Assembly: GCF_027244095.1 (NCBI RefSeq)
Contig: NC_069661.1
Coordinates: 175,134,501 to 175,198,500 of the forward strand
Direction: 5' to 3'
DNA: 64,000 bases
Source of the DNA: Hemicordylus capensis
Taxonomy: Eukaryota; Chordata; Lepidosauria; Squamata; Cordylidae
Translations under genes and position numbers: made by a program
The notes under the pieces: model-generated
The model's input: the letters and a program-made list of their open reading frames with translations, nothing else
The model's database searches: none
What the model was told of the DNA's origin: nothing
Shown here: positions 31,672 through 42,870 of the stretch, piece after piece
Layout: every line of letters begins with the position of its first letter
Numbering within the stretch: position 1 is the first letter of the stretch

Positions 31672-32938
31672 GACTTCGGTCATTCTTGGCTGTTATTGAT
31701 GAAACAATACTGTGAAAGACCACTCTTGCATCATGTTTCTTGGATGAAATTCCAACGGCTGTTTTCTGTGGGGTAGATACAATCCCTGTCAGCCAGTTTA
31801 CATGTGTAGATCACTGCGTTACTGTGTTAGCCACTGTCTCTATGCAGCAATGACAAGACTGGAAGAAGCAAACCGAGAAGTGAACATGCACTCCTCTGTC
31901 CGGTACCTGGGCTATTTAGCCAGAATTAATTTATTGGTTGCAATATGTATGGGCCTTTATGTCAGGTGGGAGAAGACTCCAGATGCATTAATACTTGTAG
32001 TCTTTATTTTGGGACTTTTTGTTCTTGGAATTGCCAGCATACTTTATTACTATTTTTCAATGGAAGCAGCAAGTTTAAGTCTCTCTAATCTTTGGTTCGG
32101 ATTTTTACTTGGCCTTCTCTGTTTCCTTGATAATGCTTCCTTTAAAAATGATGTGAAAGAACAAGCAACAAAATATCTTCTTATTTCCTCAATAAGTATA
32201 AGGATATTGTATGCTTTGGTGCAGAGAATATGCGGCTGTATCCTTCATCGACCTACTCTGCTGACAACAGTTGAATTTCTTGAGCTGGTTGGATTTGCAA
32301 TTGCCAGTACAACTATGCTGGTAGAGAAATCCATGAATATTATCTTGTTGGTTGTGGCTTTGGCAATGCTGATTATTGATTTGCGGATGAAGTCTTTCTT
32401 GGCAATTCCAAATTTAGTAATCTTTGGAGTCCTTGCACCTTTATTTTTTTTCCCATCCTTAAACATACCCATCAACCCATTTGCCTTGGGATGTTTTTTT
32501 AGCTGCCTAATAACAGACCCTCTTCTTGACATTTACTTCAGTGGACTTTCGGTTACAGAACGTTGGAAACCCTATTTGTATCGTGGTAGAGTCTGTCGAA
32601 GATTTTCCGTCATATTTGTTGGACTTATTGAACTCATTTTTTTCATTTTATCAGCCCTTAAACTAGGTGACCTTGATCTCTGGTATTTTGTGATACCAGG
32701 CTTTTCCATTTTTGGAATCTTCTGGATGGTCTGCCACATAATTTTTCTTATAACGCTCTGGGGTTTTCACACAAAATTAAATGATTGTCACAAAATCTAT
32801 TATACGCACAGGGCAGACAACAACAGCCTTGATAGAGTCATGGCATCTAAAGGAATGCGTCATTTTTGTTTAATTTCAGAGCAGCTTGTATTTTTCAGCC
32901 TTCTTGCAACGGCCGTATTGGGTGCTGTATGTTGGCAG
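31672..32938 (+). CDS. TMEM168: TMEM168 exon 2 (5' UTR end plus codons 1-379)
   Basis: The acceptor is TGTTCTTCTAG and the donor is TGGCAG|GTATGC after codon 379 (WQ). The first 130 nt are untranslated and contain two short upstream ORFs; coding starts at 31802. This exon carries most of the membrane segments. The reading frame runs on for 12 codons into the intron, but the human alignment and the GT donor place the border at 32938. Confidence 0.95.
31673..31776 (+). promoter_or_regulatory. TMEM168: Two upstream ORFs in the TMEM168 leader
   Basis: The first upstream ORF starts at the ATG at 29969-29971 in exon 1, continues across the exon 1-2 junction and stops at TGA 31697-31699 (22 codons). 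The second starts at ATG 31699-31701, overlapping that stop as TGATG, and ends at TAG 31774-31776 (25 codons), 25 nt before the TMEM168 start. The arrangement would allow termination-reinitiation and damp main-ORF translation; this is inference from sequence and depends on the exon 1 prediction. Confidence 0.55.
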
Positions 32939-35900
32939 GTATGCTATAATGCATTTACTTTCTCCTGTGTGGCCTGAAATATTTGGTGGTGGGGAATATA
33001 TGGTATGTAGCAAGTGACTACATCAGAGATGTGCAGTTTAGCCACTGACCATGTCAAATATAATTATTTTCCTTAGAGACTTTGTTCTCTAAGGCAGGGA
33101 TCCTCAACGTTGGGCCCCCAGATGTTCTTGGACTTCAACTCCCATAATCCCCAGGCCCAGTGGCCTTTGGCTGGGGATTATGGGAGTTGAAGTCCAAGAA
33201 CATCTGGGGGCCCAACGTTGAGGATCCCTGCTCTAAGGAACTTCTTTGACCCTCAAAATGTTGGTGGTTTAGAGCAATGAAGGCAATGAGGATGTTCTCA
33301 CATGCAGCCAAGACCAGGCGAAGACAGCCAAGCTTGGTATTGGCTGCGTGGGAGAACTGCTGGCAGCCACGCAGCTCCTGACAGCAGCAAACCCACTTAG
33401 AGAGCCTGCTGTTTAGCCAGGGTTGAGGGTGCCCTTAACTCCAGCTAAGTGCTTGTGTGTTGGTGCAGTGTGGCACCAACACAGGAGCAGCCTCTTGGCC
33501 AGCACCAGGGAGATCCCCACAATGCACTACATGCTTAATGCATTATGGGATTTCTGGGGGCCAGGATGACATATCCAGTCCCACGACCCTCTGCACTGCC
33601 TGGGCCAGCAGAGGATCATCTGTGTGTGCAGGGAGCATGTCCAGTAACAGAGGAGCTGGGCATCTGCAGGAAGGTAAGTTTAAGCAGCCTTCCCTGCCGC
33701 CCACATTCAAGCCCTTCTCGCTGATCGTGAGAATGCTTATTATGTGATGTAACTAGAGGCTGGAAGCAACACTGAGAATAATTGCAATCTTTGTGTTTGT
33801 TTAGAATTTAGCCACATTGCTAGAATGTGCAAACTACTGTAGCAAGCTATATGAATTACAGAATACTGCAACACTTTTTGAAATGTCTGTAATGACTAGC
33901 ACTGTGAGTGAGTGAATGAGAAGGGATTGCCTTTATTGCAGAGTGTCCTCAGTTGGGTACAGGGCATCTCTGTGTAGTCTGCACAAATAGACCTTGCCTC
34001 CAGAGTCCTTGGGGTCTCTGTCAGTAGCCTACTGTCAGGTGCGGTGGGGTTTGACCCTACTGCAGCATTGTTCTCAAGGGCAGCCTTTTATTTTTCCCTG
34101 TAGGAGTGAATGGGCCCATTTCTGCTTGGCCCTTGAATCCCTGATTATAGCTAATGTAAAGACCATCTGATCAATGAGAATCCATGAGAACTTAGCCGAC
34201 CCCATCTATGTTTTGCAATTCTGGATTCTGTTGGTGTGATAAAGTCTAACAATTGAAGGAGCTGACTTTTGTATATTTTGGCATGTTTGCTCAAGCAGAA
34301 CAATATTATTTTTAAAATGTCAGAGGACATCAGTAGATGATCCTTGTAAATCGTTTCATATTTATATTGTTTGTTTTATGCATATTTACTGGAAGTCCAC
34401 CTATATGTGTAAAATTGCCACTATCGCAACACAGGAGATGGACGTCATATAAATAACTCAGTTTGGTTTGTTTTGAAATGATGCAGCATTTAATTTTTCT
34501 ACTTTTCAGTTATGCTTTTAATTCAGCCACACGTATTTGTCTATGACTACCCCACAACGCTTTTAACTAGTCCACCTAAACACAGTTAGATGGCTGAAAA
34601 ATAATTTTAAATTTGGGGTTTTTCATTTAAACAAACAAAATAAGAGACACATTTTAAAGCGGTGATTCTCTTCTATTTAGCAGGGGTAGAGCAACTGGCC
34701 CTATCCAACCCCAGCACAGCAACCCTCCAGTGGCTGTTGCTTCTACCTTATGTTTCTTTTTAGATTGTGAGTCCTTTGGGGACAAGGGACCATCTTATTT
34801 ATGTATTATTTATTTTTCTATGTAAACCTCTTGGAGAACTTTGGTTGAAGAGCGATATATAAATATCCGTAGTAGTAGTAGTATAGTCTCTATAAATGAA
34901 TCTTTTTCTTTATAGAAATCCAATGGAATCTTCATGAGTGTGTTTCTGATTGTCTTGCCGCTTGAATCCATGGCGCATGGGCTATTTCATGAACTGGGAA
35001 ACTGTTTGGGAGGAACGTGTGTTGGCTATGCAGTTGTGATTCCTACCAATTTTTGCAGGTATCATGATGATAAATGCTCTATCATTTAACAATTGCAAGT
35101 TGTTAGCAGCTTTTGTTTTTCCTGATTAAATACTAATTTGTCAGCTGGATTTGTATGAGCGTTCTCTCTACCCCCTTCTTAATGGTACCCTTAAAAGCTA
35201 AACATAATATTCTTGTGGTGTGCATGGGAAATGTGTAATTGCTTACGATTTAAACTGACTTTCTGGTAGCACATAGGTCCTATTTTGATTTAGCTGAAAT
35301 TCTTCCCTGAAACAGCCTAGAAGACTATTTCAGAATAATAAAAAATTAATAATAATAATTGAGGTTTCAGAATAATAAAAAGAAGCATGTTGAAATTCTC
35401 ACTTCATCGATTGAACACTACTTTAGAGCTAGTGGAAGTATGACTTCCACTAGCTCTAAAGTAGTGTTCAATCAGAAAATGCCTCACTACATTGACAAAA
35501 GATTTGTGGTTTTGGTTTTCATTAGCCAGTTTTTTCCTGCAATGTGTTTTTCCCCCTTGGGAAAACTATGCTTTTTCTTCATAGTAACTTTTCTGCCTCC
35601 TCCACCATTTGTTAAGAGATGTATATCCAACATTTTGAGGACAGAACTTCAGAGAGAGTGAGAGAGCATGCACACGCACACATTTTGGGTAATGTCCAGC
35701 ATGATCTGAGAATGAGTATGCCCTTTGAGTTCTCATCTGTATTTCTACTGTACTTTATAAACTGTAAAACACAACATCCTACTAAGGCCATTATTAATGG
35801 GGATTTGAAAACTTCTGTCAAACCTGCATTATAATTTTTCCTTCTATTTCTTTTGACTTAGTAGTTCCTACATGGCTCTTAATAGCGTGGTTCTTTATCC

Positions 35901-38900
35901 TGTTTGTTCACTGTTGTTTCTGACTGTTGAAACAACTGACTGTTGTTTCTCCACCAAAGAATTAACATTTTATGGGTGGCATCCTGACTTAAGATTTCCA
36001 AGAATGGACGAGATTCCTCTCAGGCAAGGGCAGGGTCTGTTTGTCTGTCATTTCCACCAATTCCCCTCTTCCTCTGCAGCCCCTCAAATACACTTTTGAG
36101 GGCTAGGGGACCTTCTAAAGTCTCTTTACTGACAAATTGTGCTTCTAAAAAAACCACCCTGGAAAAGGTATCTACATTAGGGTAGCAGAAAGAAAATCTT
36201 GCTCCTCTAACGGAGGGCCCATACAATACTTTCATCAACTCACCAGATAATACTGGGCAGCTTCTAACACTCAAGTATAAACTATTGTGTCTGTATACAT
36301 CATGATCTGAATTTCACTATCTGCTCATCTTGAATAGATTGGGGAAACAAGTGACATTAATCAGCACATCCATGCTGGGGGGTCTTGGGAGCTTCCAATA
36401 TTAATAGTAGTATATCATGCACATTTGGGATAATAAGTACAATAAACAGCATTTTTTGCAATGAAAGAACAGCACCAACACATTAACATACTCTTGACAG
36501 TACTAGCACCCACCCATCCCCAGTAATGACTTTTTTAGTTTAGTAAGAATTAATATTGTGCATTAAGTGTTGGAAACTTCTCTTTGCCTTTCTGCAGCTA
36601 GTTTTGTTGCAGGATTACTTGAAAAGGTCTTGGAGGAAATGAGCTGGTGCGCCAACTCCTTTCTTTCACAAGTGCCTATTATCCTATATCACAGATGCAG
36701 CTCATCCATATCCTTTTGGCTGTGGATTTGGCAAGGAAATGACAGATCTGGCCAAGAGGTTGGCAACTGCTGACCCCTATTCTGTACTTAGTTCAAGATT
36801 GAACTCTAGGTATTGAACAAACTATCATAAAGAAAGAACAAGTTCCAATAATGGCAAAAGCTTAAAGATTGTAATGTCTCCTTTTCTTCTTCTCTTCCTT
36901 AGTCCTGATGGCCAGCCAACATTGCTTCCACCTGAGCATGTGCAAGAGCTAAATTTGAGGTCAACCGGCATGCTTAATTGCATCCAAAGATTCTTTGCAT
37001 ATCATATGATTGAGACATATGGCTGTGACTATTCTACGAGTGGACTTGCTTTTGATACTCTTCATTCTAAGCTGAAATCTTTTCTCGAACTTCGGACACC
37101 CGATGGACCCAGACATGATACCTATGTGTTATATTACAGTGGCCACTCTCACAGCACTGGAGAATGGGCACTTGCAGGTAAAGGGCATTTGGAGCTTTTA
37201 ATAACATTCTCTTGCATTCATTCATTCATTCATTCATTCGATTTCTATACCACCCTTCCAAAAATGGCTCAGGGCTGTTTACACAGATAAATAACAAACA
37301 AATAAGATGGATCCCTGTCCCCAAAGGGCTCACAATCTAAAAAGAAACACAAGATAGACACCAACAACAGTCACTGGAGGTACTGTCCTGAGGGTGGATA
37401 GGGCCAGTTTCTCTCCCTCTGCTAAATAAAGAGAATCACCATGTTAAAAAGTTCCTCTTTGCCAAGTTAGCAGGGGCATTTTATGCAGCATCACAGCTGA
37501 GTGATTTATTTTTTTCTTAATTTTTTACTATTAAATTGGAGACTTCACATTCATAAATTAACAGGTCTTCATGTGTGACTCCTTACTGCTGTGTAAGCAA
37601 AAACTGCTTCTGTCACTTGAAGGTGGGGTTTGGGGACAAAAGGATTTATTAGCCTCTCTACAAATATAGGAGGATAATCGATCAAGAGAGATTGATCCAT
37701 AGTGTTACTTTTTCATAAATCATTTAAAGGATTCATATAGAATTACTGTTGCTAGTGGAGGCCTAAGCGTGTTTAGTCAGAAATAAGTCCCACACAGTTC
37801 AGTGTTAATGTCCAAGTGTGGGCATATGTTCTCAGCCTGAAATAATTGTTTCTCTTTAAAAAGTGATTGTGCAAGCTGTTTATTCAGATGATTTTTTCTT
37901 TGTGTCTTTGGAATGAATGTTTCCCTTTATCAGTGGCTCAGAAAAACTTCCCTGTATCACAAGCCAGTGCTGAGTGAGACGTATTCTTAGCTGTGCTTTC
38001 ATGCGGCAGCATTTGTGTGTTCCAGTTTCAGGCTATTCTGTCATTGCAAATGCATTAAAGCAAATACGATTACACTGGTATGATTGCAGAATCTAAGCTA
38101 ATGTCTGTTAATAAAGTAAAGACAGAAAATGTATTAGAGTATACTATTATTGCAACAATTTCTGCAAGACAGTTGACAAAATGCAGTAAGCCACTGCTGC
38201 TATCTGATAAGACTTAACACATTATTCAGATTATTCTGCTTAACTGCCACCTCCAAAAATGTGCATTCAAAATGTCGAAAGCAATGACAAAGGGATAGGA
38301 GGAGGTTCCTTGAGGGCATTACCATGTAGGGAGAGGCTTCCATTAATTTAAAGAAAATAGGGCACTGCCACAAGAAGGAAGGGGGCATTAGCCACATATT
38401 GCTTTTTGATCAGTTTGCTTGCTTTGAAACTGGGAACCATTCTTTGTTTGAATGCAACCAGAATGCAAATCTGAAGAGCTTCTAAAAACATAACTTATTA
38501 TTATTATTATTTTACATTTATATCCCGCTCTTCCTCCAAGGAGCCCAGAGTGGTGTACTACATACTCAAATTTCTCTTTCACAACAACCCTGTGAAGTAG
38601 GTTAGGCTGAGAGAGAAGTGACTGGCCCAGAGTCACCCAGTTTCATGGCTGAATGGGGATTTGAACTCGGGTCTCCCCGGTCCTAGTCCAGCATTCTAAC
38701 CACTACACCATGCTGGCTCTCATTGCTGATTAGGTGTTGATGTTATGTGGCTGATGGAAATAGCAGTCCAAAGTGCCCTGTGTGCAAACAGTTGCCAGTT
38801 TCCTCTGGTCATCCAGCTGCAGCCCTTCATCTTGCATCACATGCCATTCCATAGCCTGCTCTCTTTCTTTCAGCTGGGGGAGGGGGAGGGGCGCAAAGAT

Positions 38901-41622
38901 TCTGCACAGCTCTTTGGATTGAAGCCAGTAATGTGTACTGTCCTCCAACTCCAGAGAAAAGTAATAGAGATGGCAACAATAAAAATATGAGCATCCAATT
39001 AGTATTCAGATATGAAAAAGAAAAAGATCCTTTGAGGAATGATTCTGTGTAGCATACAGTATAGTCTGTGAGCTCTAATGACCTATTTAAAGGAGGTTTA
39101 TTGTATTTGAATGGGCTGATGATATTATTTCATTGCTAGAAACTTGGCAGTTCACAGTGGTATGTAAAATAAGCTGCTAAGTAGTCATACATAAACCATG
39201 AGCAGCAAAACAGCTTGGGAAGTCATGTTCACTGTCTGAAAGTGGAGGCAAGGTTTGGGCAATAACGCTTTGCCTGTATTATTGGAACTATATGCTTTAA
39301 CTGCCACCTACAAAAATGTGCATACATAATAATGCATCCTGCTTAGAAATGACGCACCTGAATTGATCAAATGGAGGAAGCAGAAAGTGGTGGCAGTCTG
39401 TTAAAATGACTGTGCCCACATTTCGCTCTTGTGAAGATTCTGTTTGGAGGAAATCTTAGACAAAATTTTATATTCTCTTCAGACATTCAGCCTCCTTAAT
39501 TGGGCTTAGAAGCTCATGTGAGTTGAATTGATAAATTTTTTTTAGGCCTGGGAAGAGATTATGGTACTCAAATTCTGCTAACCTCGGATGTTTACGAAAC
39601 ATTGCGCTTTGTGTGGACTGTGGGCTTGATAAAGTCCTGAGATCTCAGAAAAACGAGAGAGGCTTGCACTTTTGTTTCGCAATAATTAAATGATCAGTGA
39701 AATCCTTAACATTACTTCCAAATGTTTGTTTGCATTAGCACCTTACTGAGTAGTTAAGAACATAGTTTGGCCATTTTCCCACCTAGAGCAACAGTGGAAT
39801 TTGTGGTTTTTTCTTTGTCTTCTGCCCAATTCTTAAAAGAATTATTGAAAGCCCTGGAGCAAACTCTCTTCTTCTAAGTAACAACCAGCGGCTCCCATGA
39901 GTGCCAGTTGAGCTATTTAATGGTTTGGATAGCTGCTCCAATGAGTTTTGGTAACCTAGCATGCTGCTGTCTTTAGAACCAAAATGGATATTCCTAGCAA
40001 GAACATCGTGAGTAGTGCTACCAACAAACCACATACTTGCCCATTTTAGAAACCCTGATGAATGCTGCACTTATGGAATGAACAAAGTTGTGCTAGTGCA
40101 AGAAGCTTGTGTTGCTGCGCCACATCACGGGGATTTTTGGTATTGCACAATGGTTTGCTACAAAATATATGAGATATGTCACAAGCTGCACAAACAAGCA
40201 TGAACATGTTTGTGTTAGTGCAACATTAGTCTGGAACACAAGCTCCAGACTTAGCACAACAGTCTTGCGCTAGCACAATGTCCTTCCTTAAGTTCAGCAC
40301 TAGGAGATTAGCACTGCGTCTTGACTGAGGAACAAAAAACATTTGCAAGGGATTAAAAAACTTGACAGAAGTTGATCTAAATGCCTTTACTATGGAGCAG
40401 CTCAGAGGTCACATGGTTTAATAATGATTTAGTAGGACAATTGTGAATCTTGGGCTCAGGTTCTCCCCCCTCCCCTCATGAGATGAAGTTTTCAACTCCC
40501 ATTTGTGGTTTAGCACAAACCATGATTTGTCAAGTTTGGGTGTGGCAGCCAAGCCTGTTCTAAATCATGAGCAGAAGTTGAAACCTTCCTTTCTCCCTCC
40601 ATGTGTGAAGGGGAGCAGGGAGCACAGAATCCCAAGGCTTGCAATCGTCACACGAAACCATGATTAATCCATGGTTTCACATGGATGGATGTTTAAAAGC
40701 ACTGATCCAGAGAAACATGAGGGATGCATATATGGATTTCCTAGCAATTGTTGACTTATAAGGTGGGATCTCCAGATTCTGCATTTTTGAGCACTGAGTA
40801 TTGTCAGCTTATGCCCTCCAGTCAGCACACATGGCTTCAATCTAAAAAGTGCTGCGCTCTTTTGTATGTGCAAAATTCGGCCTGAAAAGTGATCTGAACA
40901 CTGTGGAAATTCAATGTGCTTTACAGATATCTAACATCTAACCTGATAGGTCACTTATCAAACTCTTAAGTATTTTCTGTTAGAGTAAAAGGGTCTTTCT
41001 AATGCTGATGCCAGCTGGCCAAAAATATACATGTTTAGTTTTCTGTAACAATTATATTTCTGTTTTCCCCTTAGGTGGTGATGCATTACGGCTTGATACA
41101 CTTCTAGAATGGTGGAGAGAGAAGAATGGCTCATTTTGCTCACGACTTATTATTCTGTTAGACTGTGAGAACTCGCAGCCTTGGATTAAAGAAGTCAGAA
41201 AAGTCAGTGACCAGTATGTTGCAGTTCAAGGAGCAGAACTGGCCAAAGTGGTAGATATTGATGAAGAAGACCCTCCACATCTTGGTGATTTCACTAGAGA
41301 ATGGGTCGAATACAACTGTAACCCTGACAATGACATCAGCTGGTTTGGAAAAGGACGTACCATAAAAGCCATCTATGGAGTATCGAAACGGTGGAGTGAC
41401 TATAGTTTACATTTGCCGACTGAAAGTGATGTTGCCAAACACTGGATGATGTATTTCCCGCGCATTACCTACCCACTGGTTCACCTGGCAAACTGGTTCT
41501 GTGGTCTTAATCTCTTTTGGGCCTGCAAGGCTTGTTTCAGGTGCTTGAAACGATTAAAAATGAGTTGGTTTCTTCCCACAGTATTGGACACAGGGCAAGG
41601 CTTCAAACTTGTCCGATCTTAG
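31802..41622 (+). CDS. TMEM168: TMEM168, multi-pass transmembrane protein 168
   Basis: Four coding blocks (31802-32938, 34916-35058, 36903-37177, 41075-41622) splice in phase to 2103 nt, giving 700 residues against 697 in human TMEM168. The start [14 protein letters not shown] aligns with the human start; the ATG at 31802 has a weak context (T at -3), and Met17 ([19 protein letters not shown]) is a possible second start. About ten or more hydrophobic segments occupy residues ~37-420, including [20 protein letters not shown] and [21 protein letters not shown] soluble region follows ([40 protein letters not shown]), then a last hydrophobic stretch ([20 protein letters not shown]) and the C-terminus [11 protein letters not shown]. 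The human protein is reported at the nuclear membrane and linked to cardiac rhythm; its molecular activity is unknown. All splice sites are canonical and no disruption is seen. Confidence 0.97.
33087..33238. mobile_element. hAT-type palindromic MITE with perfect 8-bp target duplication
   Basis: The 136-bp element at 33095-33230 starts 'cagggatcctcaacgttggg' and ends with its exact complement. The two arms of about 60 bases pair almost perfectly around a short centre (ccaggcccagtggcctttgg). It is flanked by CTCTAAGG at 33087-33094 and again at 33231-33238. The 8-bp duplication and CAGGG...CCCTG ends fit the hAT superfamily; it has no coding capacity. It lies in TMEM168 intron 2. Confidence 0.9.
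33285..33745. mobile_element. MITE-like element related to the 5.3-5.8 kb element
   Basis: GC-rich block starting near 'gatgttctcacatgcagcca' and ending 'cgctgatcgtgagaatgct'. Its right end matches the right end of 5303-5790 (ctgatcgtgagaat). Short internal hairpins are present, for example around 'ttggtgcagtgtggcaccaa'. No target duplication was found. Confidence 0.45.
34655..34885 (+). repeat. CR1/L2-clade LINE 3'-end fragment
   Basis: It contains 'tttagcaggggtagagcaac', 'tggccctatccaaccccagc', 'gattgtgagtcctttgggga' and the tail 'gaagagcgatatataaat' followed by (GTA)n. It is the reverse orientation of the copies at 1925-2125 and 37215-37480 and ends 30 bases before TMEM168 exon 3. Confidence 0.65.
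34916..35058 (+). CDS. TMEM168: TMEM168 exon 3
   Basis: The acceptor is CTTTTTCTTTATAG and the donor is TTTTGCAG|GTATCA. The 143-nt exon encodes [20 protein letters not shown] and then [20 protein letters not shown], a hydrophobic segment followed by a strongly conserved loop. It ends two bases into a serine codon. Confidence 0.95.
35409..35473. repeat. Perfect 65-bp palindrome in TMEM168 intron 3
   Basis: Arms of 31 bases (35409-35439 and 35443-35473, starting 'gattgaacactactttagag') are exact complements around a 3-nt centre (atg). Just upstream a phrase (tttcagaataataaaaa) is directly repeated at about 35328 and 35364. It looks like a templated inverted duplication; no transposon ends are visible. 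Confidence 0.85.
35490..36900. other. TMEM168 intron 3, remainder
   Basis: AT-rich intron between the palindrome and exon 4. No gene or named repeat. Open frames here lack conservation signals. Confidence 0.5.
36903..37177 (+). CDS. TMEM168: TMEM168 exon 4
   Basis: The acceptor is TCTCTTCCTTAG and the donor is CTTGCAG|GTAAAG; the exon is 275 nt. It encodes [20 protein letters not shown], then [20 protein letters not shown], and ends [20 protein letters not shown]. It closely follows the human sequence and starts and ends inside codons that match its neighbours. Confidence 0.95.
37215..37480 (-). repeat. CR1/L2-clade LINE 3'-end fragment with (CATT)n tail
   Basis: It starts with a (CATT)6-7 run at 37214-37240, then 'tctataccacccttccaaaa', 'cctgtccccaaagggctcac', 'tggatagggccagttt' and ends 'gccaagttagcaggggcatt'. 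The tetramer run is the 3' microsatellite tail of the element on the - strand. Confidence 0.65.
37481..38495. other. TMEM168 intron 4, no element recognised
   Basis: AT-rich intron. Open frames on the - strand are short and without homology. No named repeat. Confidence 0.5.
38508..38720 (-). repeat. tRNA-derived CORE-type SINE
   Basis: On the - strand it begins 'agagccagcatggtgtagtg' (A box) with B box 'cgagttcaaatcc'. A core follows with 'gggtgactctgggccagtca', the counterpart of the MIR core, and a 3' end 'gagcgggatataaatgtaa' with a (TAA/ATT)n tail at 38495-38510. It looks full length. Confidence 0.75.
38721..41074. other. TMEM168 intron 4, distal part
   Basis: AT-rich intron. A 40.48-40.70 kb patch with 'aaaccatgatt' words in both orientations (for example 'gaaaccatgattaatccatg') may be a decayed MITE. 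No gene. Confidence 0.45.
41075..41622 (+). CDS. TMEM168: TMEM168 exon 5 (C-terminus)
   Basis: The acceptor is TTTTCCCCTTAG. The exon opens [20 protein letters not shown] and ends with a TAG after [10 protein letters not shown]. The last hydrophobic segment (about [20 protein letters not shown]) and the cysteine-rich cytosolic-type tail are conserved with mammals. Confidence 0.95.
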
Positions 41623-42870
41623 TTATGAACCAAAGATGAGCTGTGAGAGCTGTTTAAATATGACTGAGTTGTAATTCTTTTATTTGTAACAGTTTACTCT
41701 GTTTGAAGAAATCTTGCTACTTTTGTAGCTATACTTTTTGTTCACTATCCTGAGCAACTACAATATTTGCAAAGAGTTAGAAACTCCATTAGAAAAAAAC
41801 AAAAAACAGAACAGCAGCATAGCTATAAACCACTAACCTTAATTAGATTTTTATCCTGTAAAAGCCATTATAAAGGACCATGTGCTTCAGAGACATGATA
41901 ATATATAGGGCCATTTGGGATCTAACTCGGCAGATTTCATGTTTTTTACTGATAAGATTCTTATTATGTTGTGTGCAGTCTACACAGCAGCTATATCCAC
42001 CTCAGCTATATGTGAAAGGAAGAAAGATCAAGGCCTCCTAAAACTAAAAGCCAGTCAAGAACAATGCCAGGTAGGTAGCTTCATGACATTCACGCTCCAG
42101 TTTGTGTTTTTATGTTACTGCAAGTTTGATAGCTTTATTGGATCTTCCATGTGCACATACTTAGAACGGCAGCCTTACTACCCTAATCCTAAACATGCAT
42201 GCTTAGGAGTAAGCATCAGTGATGTTTACAGAACTTACTTCTAAGTATTTTAAGATTTTAAGCCAGTGGGCAGGATCCAAACCTTTAGTGGAGAGGTGCT
42301 TCATGAGTGAAAGCTCATTTTGTGAACAGAATGAAAGTTGCATTCCAAAAAGTGGTTTTTGCGCAAGCAGAACTCTCCTTCCATTCACAGAAGATGCTTC
42401 TGCCAATGAAGCAGGTTTGGATACTACCCCTAGTGTTTAATCTTTGCAATGATAGTTAATGCTCAGGTTTACACTATCAAATGATCCAGAGTATGCCCTT
42501 CACAGCCAGACTTTGAAATCAGTCCGGTTTGTTGACTAGTTTTCAAGTCATCATAGTCTTCTTCATTTGCTGTCATTAGGGGATAGCAATGTGCTGAATT
42601 GTATTTCTCTCCCCAGAGAGAAGCAAGCTGTCTTAAAGAGGATTGAGGTTGTTGGAATGAAGATCTGTTCTTTGCCTCCTTAGGCTTTCAGATCTGGCCT
42701 TAATCTTTTTAACTGCAAAGCTGAGAGGGTAAAAAATAGTCTCAAGCATAGGCTGAAAACGTTGCCCATCTGAAATAGAGACAATCAGTACTGTGATTGC
42801 CTTTGAAGATTCCCAGCAGTTGGATTCGTAGCTAGATGGTCTGTTCTCTATAACAAGAAATAAAACTAAA
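41623..42870 (+). other. TMEM168: TMEM168 3' UTR (end tentative)
   Basis: AT-rich, non-coding sequence follows the stop. The first convincing AATAAA is at about 42859-42864, giving a 3' UTR near 1.24 kb. Other weaker hexamers occur downstream, so the true end is uncertain. Confidence 0.4.

Noticed and set aside
32939-32977. Extension of the TMEM168 frame past 32938
   Set aside because: A canonical donor at 32939 and the match to the vertebrate protein in exon 3 show that the extra 12 codons are intron.
41915-42440. Small + strand open frames after TMEM168
   Set aside because: They lie in the 3' UTR, have no homology signal, and start codons are in poor context.
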